This document shows, one piece after another, positions 43,840-55,447 of a DNA stretch of 64,000 nucleotides (the stretch's first letter is position 1; every line of letters starts with the position of its first letter). Source of the stretch: Myxocyprinus asiaticus (taxonomy: Eukaryota; Chordata; Actinopteri; Cypriniformes; Catostomidae); NCBI RefSeq assembly GCF_019703515.2, contig NC_059365.1:42614501-42678500 (forward strand), written 5' to 3'. The position numbers and the translations under genes are program-made. Below the pieces are notes generated by a model, which saw only the letters and a list, made by a program, of their open reading frames with translations, had not been told where the DNA came from and searched no databases.

Positions 43840-44473
43840 GTTTGAGTTTTTATTTATTTCTTGTTGCTTTGTACTTAAAAAAAAAAAAAAAACATCATCA
43901 GTGAGACAAACGCTTGTGTGAAATATCACAAACTGGTGCAAAGTTCGACCTGTTGAATGATATATTAACCATGTTTTTGTATTCTGATATGGTGGAGTAC
44001 ATCCAGCAGACTGATGTTACGGCCTTGTTCCCCTATATCCTACACTCAGCAATACAGGCCTGAGCATTTCTTACATAGTTTTCTGGTAAAATACACTGGA
44101 ATTATAAGTAATGCTAATAATATGATGGATGTTTAATGTTTTAATGCCTAATATAATTACCATTAATTATAAACGTTTATTGTTCTACAAGCTCTAAATT
44201 AAAATTTTTGTAAAATAAGAGTTTTTAGGATAAGTAAACCACTTATGAGATAAAATTAACCAAGCATTCCTGTAAAAATGAATCAATATATGGGTTGAAT
44301 GAATGAACAAATAACTTGCTGCATTAGATTATCCCAATGTGTGTTCTGTTCCATATTTAAACAGCAGCTGGGCTTAAAACAACCCAATTTGTGTTGTTTT
44401 ACACCCAGCATGGGATTTTTTAGTTTAATTGACAATTTTGTAAATTTTTAATTTCTTTATTTTTATATTTATA
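43840..44473. other. No gene seen
   Basis: AT-rich, with an A run at 43,877-43,892. Nothing recognised. Confidence 0.5.
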
Positions 44474-45326
44474 TTAGGAGTGTAACGGTTCTCAGTAAAA
44501 AAAAAAACCTAACCGTACGGTTCGCCACCCACAGTTCGGTAAGCATTGGCACCACGGTTCACATTAAGTTTAATGACGCATCTGGAGCACAAGGTTTGGC
44601 GAAGAAAACAAAGTGTCAAACAGACAGGCACAGTTACAACCTCCACTAATGCACCTGAATGGATCTGTAGATGGATACACTCAGCCTGTGTTTCATGTGG
44701 GTCAACTTGATGACATCACTGTTCCGCATGCATTGTGTGTAGTTGAAAACGGCAAGTGGAGAAAAGAAATGCTGATAGAGAAGCCCACTGCATTTCTCCT
44801 TTCTGGGAACATTTTCTTTTTGTAGTCAATTACAACAGCGATGGTCAAAAGACGTTTACAAAACAGGCACTGTTTGCAGACATCGACCCTAATGAAAATT
44901 AACTATGGTTTTACTTTAGTAATATTATAGTAACCATAACTGCTGTAACCATGATTTTCTGAGCAGAAATCATGGTTTTGATACAATTAACCATAGTTTT
45001 ATAACAGTAATACTGCAGTTTCTATATAGTAACCATATATTGATTATACTATATATTGTAACCAAGACAGTAACCATGTTGATTTTGTGGTTACTATGTT
45101 TTTACTACAAATACCATAGTTAAATTATGGTTACTGTAAAACAATGATTTTTATTAAGGGCAACCCTGTTGAAGTGTTTGTTACCAAATAGAGTATTCTT
45201 ACTTTGGATTTGGCAGTAATATTTTTTTTTTTCTGAACATAGAAAAATACCGAACCGTAACGAAACTGTGACCATAAAACCGTGATACAAACCAAACTGT
45301 GAGAAATTTGAACTGTTAACCACCAT
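44474..45326. mobile_element. hAT-like element with GTGTAACGGTTC ends
   Basis: The left end AGGAGTGTAACGGTTCTCAG is roughly inverted at the right (GAACTGTTAACCACCATT). Near both ends there are CCGTACGGTTCG and ACCGAACCGTAACG segments. The interior is rich in TAACCATGGTTA-type motifs (44,900-45,140). No transposase frame. Matches a widespread fish repeat style; boundaries approximate. Confidence 0.5.
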
Positions 45327-45360
45327 TAAAAGTCCTGATGGCTAATCCCCTGCTCCTTTT

Positions 45361-45495
45361 CTAACTAGCTAACCAACCAACCAACCATCTAACAACCAAG
45401 TAATCAACTAACCAACTAATATCTATCTAACTAACTATTATCTATCTATCTATCTATCTACAGTATCTGTCTGTCCATCTGTCCGTTTATGTATG
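45361..45495. repeat. (AACC)n and (TATC)n microsatellites
   Basis: AACCAACCAACCAACC-type and TATCTATCTATCTATC runs, then CTGTCTGTCCATCTGTCC. They directly precede the Tc1-like element. Confidence 0.85.
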
Positions 45496-45497
45496 TA

Positions 45498-47081
45498 CAG
45501 GTGCATCTCAATAAATTAGAATGTCGTGGAAAAGTTCATTTATTTCAGTAATTCAACTCAAATTGTGAAACTCATGTATTAAATAAATTCAGTGCACACA
45601 GACTGAAGTAGTTTAATTCTTTGGTTCTTTTAATTGTGATGATTTTGGCTCACATTTAACAAAAACCCACCAATTCACTATCTCAAAAAATTAGAATATG
45701 GTGACATGCCAATCAGCTAATCAACTCAAAACACCTGCAAAGGTTTCCTGAGCCTTCAAAATGGTCTCTCAGTTTGGTTCACTAGGCTACACAATCATGG
45801 GGAAGACTGCTGATCTGATAGTTGTCCAGAAGACAATCATTGACACCCTTCACAAGGAGGGTAAGCCACAAACATTCATTGCCAAAGAAGCTGGCTGTTC
45901 ACAGAGTGCTGTATCCAAGCATGTTAACAGAAAGTTGAGTGGAAGGAAAAAGTGTGGAAGAAAAAGATGCACAACCAACCGAGAGAACCGCAGCCTTATG
46001 AGTACTGTCAAGCAAAATTGATTCAAGAATTTGGGTGAACTTCACAAGGAAGTTCAAGGCTGGGGTCAAGGCATCAAGAGCCACCACACACAGACGTGTC
46101 AAGGAATTTGGCTACAGTTGTCGTATTCCTCTTGTTAAGCCACTCCTGAACCACAGACAACGTCAGAGGCGTCTTATCTGGGCTAAGGAGAAGAAGAACT
46201 GGACTGTTGCCCAGTGTTCCAAAGTCCTCTTTTCAGATGAGAGCAAGTTTTGTATTTCATTTGGAAACCAAGGTCCTAGAGTCTGGAGGAAGGGTGGAGA
46301 AGCTCATAGCCCAAGTTGCTTGAAGTCCAGTGTTAAGTTTCCACAGTCTGTGATGATTTGGGGTGCAATGTCATCTGCTGGTGTTGGTCCATTGTGTTTT
46401 TTGAAAACCAAAGTCACTGCACCCGTTTACCAAGAAATTTTGGAGCACTTCATGCTTCCTTCTGCTGACCAGCTTTTTAAAGATGCTGATTTCATTTTCC
46501 AGCAGGATTTGGCACCTGCCCACACTGCCAAAAGCACCAAAAGTTGGTTAAATGACCATGGTGTTGGTGTGCTTGACTGGCCAGCAAACTCACCAGAACT
46601 GAACCCCATAGAGAATCTATGGGGTATTATCAAGAGGAAAATGAGAAACAAGAGACCAAAAAAATGCAGATGAGCTGAAGGCCACTGTCAAAGAAACCTG
46701 GGCTTCCATACCACTTCAGCAGTGCCACAAACTGATCACCTCCATGGCACGCCGAATTGAGGCAGTAATTAAAGCAAAAGGAGCCCCTACCAAGTATTGA
46801 GTACATATACAGTAAATGAACATACTTTCCAGAAGGCCAACAATTCACTAAAAATGTTTTTTTTTATTGGTCTTATGATGTATTCTAATTTTTTGAGATA
46901 GTGAATTGGTGGGTTTTTGTTAAATGTGAGCCAAAATCATCACAATTAAAAGAACCAAAGACTTAAACTACTTCAGTCTGTGTGCATTGAATTTATTTAA
47001 TACACGAGTTTCACAATTTGAGTTGAATTACTGAAATAAATGAACTTTTCCACGACATTCTAATTTATTGAGATGCACCTG
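45498..47081 (+). mobile_element. Tc1-like transposon, nearly intact, 201-bp inverted repeats
   Basis: It starts CAGGTGCATCTCAATAAATT and ends with the complement, flanked by TA on both sides (45,496-45,497 and 47,082-47,083), the Tc1/mariner target. The terminal inverted repeats (45,498-45,698; 46,881-47,081) differ at only about three positions by eye. The single gene between them is broken by three point lesions. Length 1,584 bp is typical of Tc1-like elements. Confidence 0.95.
45761..46800 (+). pseudogene. Tc1-like DD34E transposase with three point lesions
   Basis: N-terminal helix-turn-helix: GKPQTFIAKEAGCSQSAVSK (recognition helix in GCSQSAVSKHV). Catalytic core: VLFSDESKF (Asp 1), FIFQQDLAPAHTA (Asp 2) and NSPELNPIENLWG (Glu), spacing of the DD34E type. 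Lesions: TGA at 46,019-46,021 where neighbouring frame suggests CGA; one extra G near 46,052; one extra A in the run at 46,658-46,664. Frames continue normally after each, and the expected stop is TGA at 46,798-46,800 after APTKY. It would bind the inverted repeats and cut and paste the element. Start chosen at the first ATG in frame; the second, at MGKTADL, is an alternative. Confidence 0.93.
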
Positions 47082-47469
47082 TATGTGGTGGTGCAGTTCT
47101 AGATTGTTGAACACAAGTTTTTTGTCATTCATTGACATAGAAGTCAGTTTTGCCCATAGTGAGAGAAATGGCAAACTGTATTCAAATAAATATTGTGAAG
47201 GGCACCTTTACTCCTATACAACCACTGATTCATAATTCCTAATACACGATGTTCACACTGTTCACTGTTGCTTGGTGGTGGAATAAGATTCCAATCTCCA
47301 ACACCAAAAACAGAACTTCTTAATGAGCTTCACTGAAGCCCTTCACCTCAAGTGGCAGATCTCTTTCCTCACATTAGTTGGGAAACACAGGTTTTGGTTG
47401 GCTAACATTCGATGACTAAAAAAGAGTAGCTGGGTTCACTTGTTTCTGAACAAGGCAGAATTATAAGGA
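47082..47469. other. No gene seen
   Basis: Unassigned sequence between the Tc1-like element and the next transposase fossil. Confidence 0.45.
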
Positions 47470-47790
47470 ATGTTTTATTTATTTATGAAATGTGGTAGTT
47501 TTCTACAAGACAGTGCTCCTGTTCACACTGCAAAGACCACCAAGAATTGGCTTAAGAACAAGTTCATCAGTATAGTGATGTGTGTTAAATGAGACAGGCC
47601 CCTTTTAGAGATAGTTACGTCACTACGGCACCTGCACAGTTTAGAGAGTTAGCAACATCCTATCTGTGATGTACATGTTTATGTGTGGCTCTAATAAAGT
47701 TTAATCATCCATCCTATAACCCTCTCTGATAATACTTCAATCAGGCTGAGCTTTGGCCTGGTCAGAGTCCAGATTTAAATGGGGAACATA
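47470..47790 (+). pseudogene. Second Tc1-like transposase fossil, split
   Basis: VVFYK in one frame and FLQDSAPVHTAKTTKNWLKN in another (47,508-47,570) is the second-Asp block of Tc1-type transposases. WPGQSPDLNGEH near 47,750-47,785 is the Glu block (usually SPDLNPxE), here with NG for NP. A 170-bp insertion of unknown origin, with AATAAAG at 47,693-47,699, separates them. Short and decayed. Confidence 0.55.
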
Positions 47791-48000
47791 TTTCAACTAC
47801 TCATCAACTGTCTGAAGCCATCAACATTGACTATTCTTTCTGTAAAAAGCTGTCCACAAGTTTACCCTCAAAACTTAAACATTTAAAGGAAACAAAGGGA
47901 AAAACTATCCCATACCAAGTTACTTTATCTATTTGTTCAATTCTTGCTGATTTCCTGACCAATGATTTGTTGTGGAGACCATTAAAAGCTTAATGTTTTG

Positions 48001-48005
<5 letters not shown>

Positions 48006-48036
<31 letters not shown>

Positions 48037-48063
48037 CCAGCAACTAAACAAGTAATAAAGAGG

Positions 48064-48131
<68 letters not shown>

Positions 48132-48163
48132 CCTCTTTATTACTTGTTTAGTTGCTGGTTCAT
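48006..48163. repeat. (TA)n tract with long perfect palindrome
   Basis: A TA run (48,004-48,032) is followed by ATGAACCAGCAACTAAACAA at 48,032, a second TA run (about 48,066-48,129), and then the exact complement ending TTAGTTGCTGGTTCAT at 48,163. The arms of about 35 bp plus TA spacer form a 132-bp palindrome that can extrude as a hairpin. Confidence 0.93.
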
Positions 48164-48869
48164 CTTGTTTGCATGTCCTCAATTGTGAAAACTTCTTGCC
48201 TGGTCTCTCGTGTTGGATTTTGTATCGCCGGTTCCTATTTCTTGTTTTTCAGATCCTGCCTGTTTTGTATTGTTGGGCAAGCTACTCAAAAATTTAGCTA
48301 GCAAAGCTACTATCTACTCACCAGAAAAATGTGTTAAGCTAAGCTAAAAGATACACTTCAGAAAAAAGTAGTAAGTTACACTACAAACTACAAGCCAAAA
48401 GTAACTTACTCTCATAGACAAAACATGTAAAAGACTTAGCCTATTCACATCTTTATTAAAGCCATGGTACAGTACAGTACAGGATAGTGCAATACGGTAT
48501 ACAAGTATACTGTATAGTATGGTGCAATGTAAAATGTATGTGCATGTGATTTTTTTTTAATTTATTAATATTTATACATGCTACCAATATAAACTCATGT
48601 TCACTATGCAAAACCACTATTTTTAAATGTTATTTTCATATTTATACTACTACCTCTACAAACCCATTTGAACATTATTTCCTTTGCACATTACTGTATA
48701 AAAAACTGTTTTCATACCGTATACTGTTCATCTTATCCTGTAATTCTGTGTCTAGCTGTTGTATTTCTGTATGTACTGAAAGCTTTGATTCAGAGGCCAA
48801 ATTCCTTGTGTGTGTGAGAACACCTGGGCAATAACTCTCCAATATCTGATGGTATTAGATGCTAACACC
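48164..48869. other. No gene seen; hAT-like fragment
   Basis: At 48,272-48,425 TTGTTGGGCAAGCTACTC and AAAAGTAACTTACTC recall the CAGTGTTGGG-type family, diverged. Also AGTACAGTACAGTACAGGAT-like repeats at 48,467-48,490. No gene. Confidence 0.4.
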
Positions 48870-49245
48870 ATGGTACTTTAATATACAAATACCATATTTA
48901 TTTACCATTCTGTATTTACATGGCTTTTCAAAGTACTTGAAAGAATACCATGATATTAACATGGTAATTTGACATAGCCTATGATTACCATATTCATATA
49001 CTATTGTATTTACATGGTGCATTTAGGTAATTCACAGAATACCATTGTACAAAAATGGTACTTAGATATCTGAATACCATATTCACATTCAGTTGAATTT
49101 ACATGCTGCTTCATGGTAATTCAAAGAATACCATGGTACTTCGCTATATGATTACCATATTCATACCATTGTATTTACATGGTGCTCCCAGGTAATGATA
49201 CATGTCCAAAAAACATGGTAATGCCATGATACTTTTTTGATGTGT
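48870..49245. repeat. Minisatellite, about 76-97-bp units
   Basis: ACCATATTTATT...TTTACATGG begins at 48,891 and recurs at 48,987, 49,076 and 49,153, each followed by AGGTAATTC-like and GAATACCATGGTAC-like parts. Four imperfect units. Internal ACCATGGTA palindromes are frequent. Confidence 0.7.
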
Positions 49246-49978
49246 TTTCGTGTATGCTACAAAATGTTTTTATGCTGTTTTGGTTGGAAAATGTCTTTAC
49301 CTGCAGAAGTTGTTCACAACATGCACATGTGTAAACTTAATAAAGACCTTCATCACTGGCAAACAATAGGACACATTTGCAGGTTTGGTTTTCATGATTG
49401 TAAATAAATAACCACTGCAACCGGCGTTATCTTTATTTTCCGTGTTTTAAAGTATTCCATTAGTGTGTGGGCGAGTGAGAACTGTTCAAAACGATTCAGC
49501 AGCGCACGCGTGAGTCATTTAGATTGAAGACCAGGAGAAATCCCAATGCTCAGCATCTATTCAAGGTTCTAATGTACCTTGAGAAAGCTATCCATTAAGA
49601 TTGCAATTTAATTCAGAAGTATGTGGATGAAGTACCTTAATGCTGCCATCTTTTTTCACCTGAGGTGTAAATGTCATGTGACTGATCTCTACATCAGAAC
49701 TCAATGCAGTATACAGTAAATTATTATATAATACATTTTTGGAGATTTAAATGTTGCTTGCAAAAAAATAAATACAAAATTGTCACAGTGCACAGGTACT
49801 TTTGGCCATTAATCTAGAAATATAAGAAAGAGAATGGCATTTTCATGCAGGGGCTAACTAGACCATTCTAACCAGCTGCCTTTTCACTGTCTCCTACACC
49901 AACATAGATATTTACAATGTTAATGATCATTTCTGACTAATACTTTCATAACTGTGAAAAGGCAGCTTGAGTTCTCAA
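49246..49978. other. No gene seen
   Basis: AT-rich DNA with no frames of note. Confidence 0.5.
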
Positions 49979-50891
49979 TAGCCCCATTCACACATGCAAC
50001 CAGGTAAATTACAGGAAAATCGTTGGGTTGCCTTAACTGGCAAATGTGCCAAATGTGCTGTTCACACATGAAACTACTTTCCATCTTTTTTTCCATTTTG
50101 ATAACATTCACATATCAGCACCAAATGCCGTTGAACTATTGGACGTGGTTTGCCTGAAATGACCTCAATACGGCTGCGCTGTAAATGTGGGCTTTTAGTT
50201 TGAAAACATGGTATAATTTTGTAGCTGAACGTATGCGGTCGGTAATGTTATTATTTTTATTTATTTTTTTTTCTGTTTTTTGCAGAATGTCTTCATTTAT
50301 GCACTTGCTCAAGACTCAACGACGCCGTATGCGACGACTTCAAATGAGACTTGAACTACAGAGAACAAAATGTTGTCGCTAGCATCCGAAGGCGGAGATG
50401 CTATCTGCATCTGGAAAGCACAGTAATATATACAGTACGTATTTCGCTTAACAGAGGCCTGCGCGAAGAACGCGGGTTCATTAGAGAATACATGGGAAAT
50501 TGCTAACTGTTCCTTTCAGCTGTCCGGAAATGTATTAATCTGCTCAGATGAAGAGAAGCACTCTAGTTTCACTATCTGACCAGTTTGTTGACATTTTTCT
50601 TACTTCCGAGTCACAGGTGTTAAATGGCGCAGAGTAATTGTGTCATCTCCATCAGAATGTTCTTATGCCACGTGCCCTGACCTCGTATGAACTCAAACAG
50701 GTAATCTTCTGGCTCTGTTCACACATACCATCAATAAGGAAATTTATAAGTAATGATACAACTTTGCATTAAGGAAAATTGCCAGGGCAAAATTTACGAG
50801 TATTTTCAAAAGGGTCGTGTTCGCACATGACCTCTAAACTGGAAATTGTAGGTCATTTTCTGGAAAAGGATGTATGTGTGAATGTGATTAC
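49979..50891. mobile_element. DNA transposon remnant with CACACATGCAACC-type ends
   Basis: The left end AGCCCCATTCACACATGCAA is mirrored at the right by GGATGTATGTGTGAATGTGA. Repeated GTTCACACAT segments flank the interior at both sides. The interior + frame 50,287-50,382 reads MSSFMHLLKTQRRRMRRLQM, an Arg-rich stretch like the start of some Harbinger-type accessory proteins, but this is weak. No transposase is readable. Confidence 0.5.
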
Positions 50892-50904
50892 CGTTAGTAT
50901 GTTT

Positions 50905-51219
50905 CAGCATGCAAGCACATCCAAGACTCTCAAAGTCCAAAGCCAAGGAAAGACCTAAGGCCCATGTCTGGAAACCTGTCAACCATTTCCATTGGGGAAA
51001 TATCTTTGAAGAGGGTTGCACACCGGACGATAAGTGGTTGAAAAAGTCTCTAATTGCCATACAGATAAAAGTTACACAAGGTTTTTGTACTTCTTCAAAA
51101 ATGAACAAAGTGGAGTTGATGAATTTGCAGGTTGGAGTATGGAAAAAAAAAACTATGCAGTTGCGCCAACTGAAAGATTAGATAGGGCGATGTCTATTGT
51201 GCTATCTCTCTATACGTAG
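50905..51219 (+). pseudogene. Unrecognised coding-like fossil
   Basis: Following a good splice acceptor-like TAGTATGTTTCAG, the + frame from 50,909 reads KSKAKERPKAHVWKPVNHFH and EEGCTPDDKWL. After about 51,030 a second frame reads more like protein (SYTRFLYFFKNEQSGVDEF, AVAPTERLDRAMSIVLS) to a stop at 51,217-51,219. Both frames have the W, D and E content of real proteins and join near 51,040 by a one-base shift. I do not recognise the protein. It could be a decayed host exon, a processed pseudogene or transposon-derived. Confidence 0.35.
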
Positions 51220-52504
51220 CCACGGCTTTAGTCAAGCTGTAATGTACTGTATCTTCTAGTCTAGACTGAGGTTAGTACATCCCTTGATAATGATTTGATA
51301 CAAATATAACGGAATTTTAAGGAAACTATAAGTGCTTCCCAAACCGCACAGTTCTGCACTATTCTACATCATTTTGTAGTGTAAGTAGTGTGAGTAGTAC
51401 GTTTACACTGAAAATGCAGTAAAATGAAGTGTACTATGAGTACCCGGATGATGCACTTCTTCAACCGTCAAAACCGAGTCTGGAATGTTGGACACTTCAT
51501 GCACTCAGCACTTGTGGCTAGCCATATGAAGCGGAAGGGGTGGAGTTACCTGGCTGTGTCGCTGGTCTGACAAAACAATTGTTAATAATGGAGAATGTAG
51601 CAACTAGCGAAACTTCATTGAAGACAGCTCATTACAAATGTGAGTTGAATGCTTTACTGTCACCCCAAGCTGTGTGAATATGTACGTTGTTTAAGATATA
51701 AGTGTTGAACTGAGGGTGTCTAGCACGCTTAAGCTAGCAGCAACACATCGCATGTGTGTGAAACATCAGCTGTTAAAGGCTAATGCTTCCATGTAGTAAA
51801 AAAACATCAAGTGTTTCATTTGGAATGATACTACACTTTGAAAATTCATACACTACATGGCTGAGGGCATATTGTATATTGTAAGAGTAGTGTATAGTGC
51901 ATCATTTGAGACATAGCTTCTGTGAGTGACATTGAGTGGTGAGGCAGATTTTTGAGCAGCCCTCTAAGTCATAGTTGGGCACTATCGCTGGACACCAGAT
52001 GGCGGCGGCAGGTGCGTACATTCATAGAAAACAATTTTTTTAAATGGTTTTTACATAGTGTGTCATCTGCCTGACTCGTCCCCTTTACTCTTGATGGTGT
52101 ACTTACAGGAAGCACCTGGGAAGTTCCTACTTCTGAGTTGGGCATTACAACTTGAGTCATTAGCTTTATTAGCCCTGTAAAATAGCACTGAAATTGAACT
52201 AATTTCACAAAATCAATTATTTCAATCTACTGCTATGCTTCCTGTTGGCACATTGTTCCAACGTCATAATTCAACAACTCGGATATCATTAAGAATTTCA
52301 ATATTTCTGACTCCATTTGAAGGCTGCGCTATCATACACCTCTTTCATCAGCCAAAAAAAACAATTTCCTCTTTTTCTTTCCTGCTCTCTCATTCTGTTT
52401 ATCAGGCATCCTGTGTTCATGACACATAGCAGGACACACACACTCATTGTGAGCAGCAGGTGAGGTGAGGTTCATCCCTTGAGGACAGTCATCACTTTAG
52501 ATGG
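51220..52504. other. No gene seen; DNA-repeat fragment
   Basis: At about 51,335-51,920 the sequence begins CTTCCCAAACCGCACAG and ends with GTATAGTGCATCATTTGAGA; GTAGTGTAAGTAGTGTGAG and AAGAGTAGTGTATAGTGC lie near the ends, like a common fish non-autonomous element. At 52,115-52,150 GGGAAGTTCCTACTTCTGAG is one end of a repeat also at 56,910, 57,250 and 58,760. Otherwise unassigned. Confidence 0.45.
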
Positions 52505-53425
52505 GACAGTGTTCAGAAGGCTCATTCATTGAAGAGTCGTTTGTCGGTAACCGCATAACACTGGTCACACTGTGTCTTTCATGTTGTAGATTCAAAAGAA
52601 CCACCTCATTAGAGTAATTTGTTTGGCAATCGGGCTACACTTGTCACATTGTGTGTTTTGCATTGTAGATTCAAAAGAGCCGAGTCATAAGAGTCATTCG
52701 TTTGGGGATCACATGGTGCACTACACTGGTCGAGCTGTATATGTATGTTATGCGTTGTAGATTCAAATGAACCGGCTTTAATTAAACTACAGTGAGTGTG
52801 CTGTATGTTTCGCACTGTAGATTCAAAGGAATTGCTCATGAGAGTCATTTGTTTGGGAACTGCATGGCACCCTACACTGGTTGCACTGATTGGGTGCACC
52901 TGTTCAACCTATCAGCCACTCCAAGTAGAGTTTCCTAACTGAACTTACTTGTCATTTGTTTGGAAATTGGTCTATACTGGTCACATTCTGTGTTTTGCAT
53001 TGTAGATTCAAAAGAACTGAGTCATAAGATTTATTCGTTTGGTGAACCACATGGCGCACTACACTGGTCATGCTGTATATGTTTCACGCTGTAGATTCAA
53101 AAGAACTGCTCATGAGAGTAATTAGTTTGGGAACTGCATGGCACCCTACACTGGTCGAGCTGTATGCTTCGAATTGTAGATTCAAAAGAACCCCCTCATT
53201 TGAGTAATTCTTTCTGAAATCGGGCTACTCTGGTCACACTGTGTTTCACATTGTAAATTAAAAAGAACCGAGTCATAAAAGTCATTCCATTGGGAACCAC
53301 ATGGATCGCTACACTGGTCGTGCTGTATATGTTTTGCATTGTAGATTCGAAAGAACCGGTTTTTTAAGAGTCATTAGTTTGGGAACTGATCATGCTTTGT
53401 GTTTCACACTGTAGATAAAAAAAAA
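52505..53425. repeat. Minisatellite array, about 80-90-bp units
   Basis: The phrase TTGTAGATTCAAAAGAACC and variants begin near 52,585, 52,665, 52,757, 52,817, 53,002, 53,091, 53,175, 53,253, 53,341 and 53,411, with CACTGGTC and GTTTGGGAACTGCATGG at fixed points between them. About ten diverged units, with two forms (about 80 and 89 bp) and an interruption around 52,880-52,960. Non-coding; the same GAACCGGTTC-type motif occurs near 580. Confidence 0.85.
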
Positions 53426-55211
53426 AAAAATTGGTTAACCCTATTGGCACATGCAAATGGAAATGGAAGAAATGGAAAATGGTGCATTACACATTCTTCA
53501 ACATTTCTCCTTGTGTTCCATGTCATAGTGGTTTGACTTTCCAGTGAGGACGAGAACATACAGAATTTTCATTTTTGGTAAAACTAAGCCATTAAGTATC
53601 TCCATGTTTCAGTACTTTATTGTATGTATTTTTCAGCGTTTTCAGTTCTCGGTTATCTTACGAGTAATAGGCAAGGCACAAAGAAACCATAGATATTCCT
53701 TGGAGGCTCTGTTTCTGTCTCTCTCTGTCTGTCAGATGTCTCCTGACCCATTTTCCTTTATTTGAAAGCTGACCCAGATACATCTACAAGTCCCTCATGC
53801 TTATAAATGTTGATGTAGTATTATACAGCTACTTTGTTGGTGAAATAGTAAATTGACTCATTTAGAGATCATACTCATCATACTGCATTCTACAATAATC
53901 CTTTAAAGCGCAGCTAACCTTTTCAAAGCGTGACAGACTTCAAAAACAGCTTTGCTGATACACGTCCGAAACATCAGTAATTACAATCAATTCAGGGTAT
54001 GAAGAGGAACACAATAAGAAAGTGTCAGTTTGTCATAAGTCCTCATATGCCTGCAATCCCCTGACATTTCAGGCAGATAACTCATTGTGTTGGTAAGTCT
54101 TATTATGCACCGAGTGGAAGTCGGAAAGGCGCTATAAGTACATTCTTCACTCTCAGAAACTGAGAACGAATGCTGTGAGGGAGCATAGTCTCTGTAAATA
54201 GTTTCCTTGGTAACGGTAGAAAAGAGAGATTTTCTAGTTTGAGCAGCTAAGCTTCCTGTGACAGGAGCAAAGTGAAATATGAAAACAACATGAGGGGGGC
54301 ATCACTTTTAAGACCACCATCTGTAGAATGCTGCTTTTCTCCTTCACAGTTGATATCATCATCAGTGGTGCCAAGGTTATTTTGGTGGCTAATATCAGTG
54401 GTGGGTGTCTTGGCAATGGCTGGTATTTTAAAAGCAAATTAGCCGTGGGCAAATTGGAAACTACTTTAATTGCTGTTGCTAGGAAACCTAGCATGCAAAC
54501 TCTTATTCAAGTGGCACAGTCATGCCTTATTTTTGGTTGTGCTCTAGCGTCACTTTCAAGAGAAACAAAATTTGGTCTTAATGGCCACATATGATGCAAA
54601 GCAACTAGCATATTTTAAATCAGCAATACAATCTGACAACTATCATTGGTGCCTCTTTAGCTCAGATCACGCAAAAAAAAAAAAAAAAATTTTCAGGCTA
54701 GTCCAGCTAATGCGCATGCACATTTTAAATTAAAACTTATAGGTGATGTCTTTTTCAAAAAGGTAACTGGCTCTTTTAACTGTAAGGTATAATGATCAAT
54801 ATGATCACACGGAAAGCCGACGTGTTGCTATCAAATGTTCCAGTACCTTGAAATCGACAACAGTCTGTAACCCAATACTGATAAACACCATCTCCCAGAC
54901 ATTTATGCATCAATTCAAAAGAGTAAACTTTGGTGCGACTGATCAGCAACCTAAGAGACACGGATTCTTGTCCCACGTGGAAACCAGGTAGTAATTTAAT
55001 TTACATAATCAATACTGAGTGCAATACGGAGGTTGCGTTTTTCCTCAATGATTAAATTTTAACTCCACTGACTTTTAGGTTTAGGGTTGAGATTTGGGTG
55101 TAAAGTTAATAAAATATGCATTCACGTTGACTGTATTACATCATTTGCAACCAAAAAAACTAATTTGCTTTTGGCACCACTCTGTGGACATTTCACCCAG
55201 AAACAGGAGCT
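53426..55211. other. No gene seen
   Basis: No recognisable gene. Opposed short frames at 54,234-54,594 overlap on both strands and lack motifs. A run of A at 54,673-54,689. Confidence 0.5.
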
Positions 55212-55447
55212 CCCTTACGAAAATCGAGAGTTCATGGCATATTTACCGCAAACTTGCTGCAAATTCGCCACTGATCATTTTCACATGCAAATGAGCTTTG
55301 CAGGAAATTGTCCATTGTTGCCAAAGGTTTGCCAGAGGTTCACCACTACCGGCGAAGAGCGGCAAACGTCTGGCAATCATTTGCGGCGAATCAAAAGCTA
55401 ATTTGTCTGTGAAAACAACGAGTGGCTAATTTGTTGCTAGTTTAGTA
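55212..55447. mobile_element. Foldback element, copy 2
   Basis: CCCTTACGAAAATCGAGAGT starts a copy of the element at 5,847-6,119, sharing TGATCATTTTCACATGCAAA, CCATTGTTGCCAAAGGTTTG and CACTACCGGCGAAGAGCGGC. The right end is truncated or diverged. Confidence 0.7.

Noticed and set aside
48006..48163. Transcription terminator hairpin
   Set aside because: The palindrome has a TA microsatellite core in vertebrate DNA; nothing links it to transcription ending.
52505..53425. CRISPR array
   Set aside because: Units are diverged tandem repeats of 80-90 bp without short identical repeats separated by unique spacers, and the host is a vertebrate.
54234..54594. Overlapping opposite-strand frames suggesting a gene
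   Set aside because: Both strands are open over the same stretch without motifs or codon evidence.
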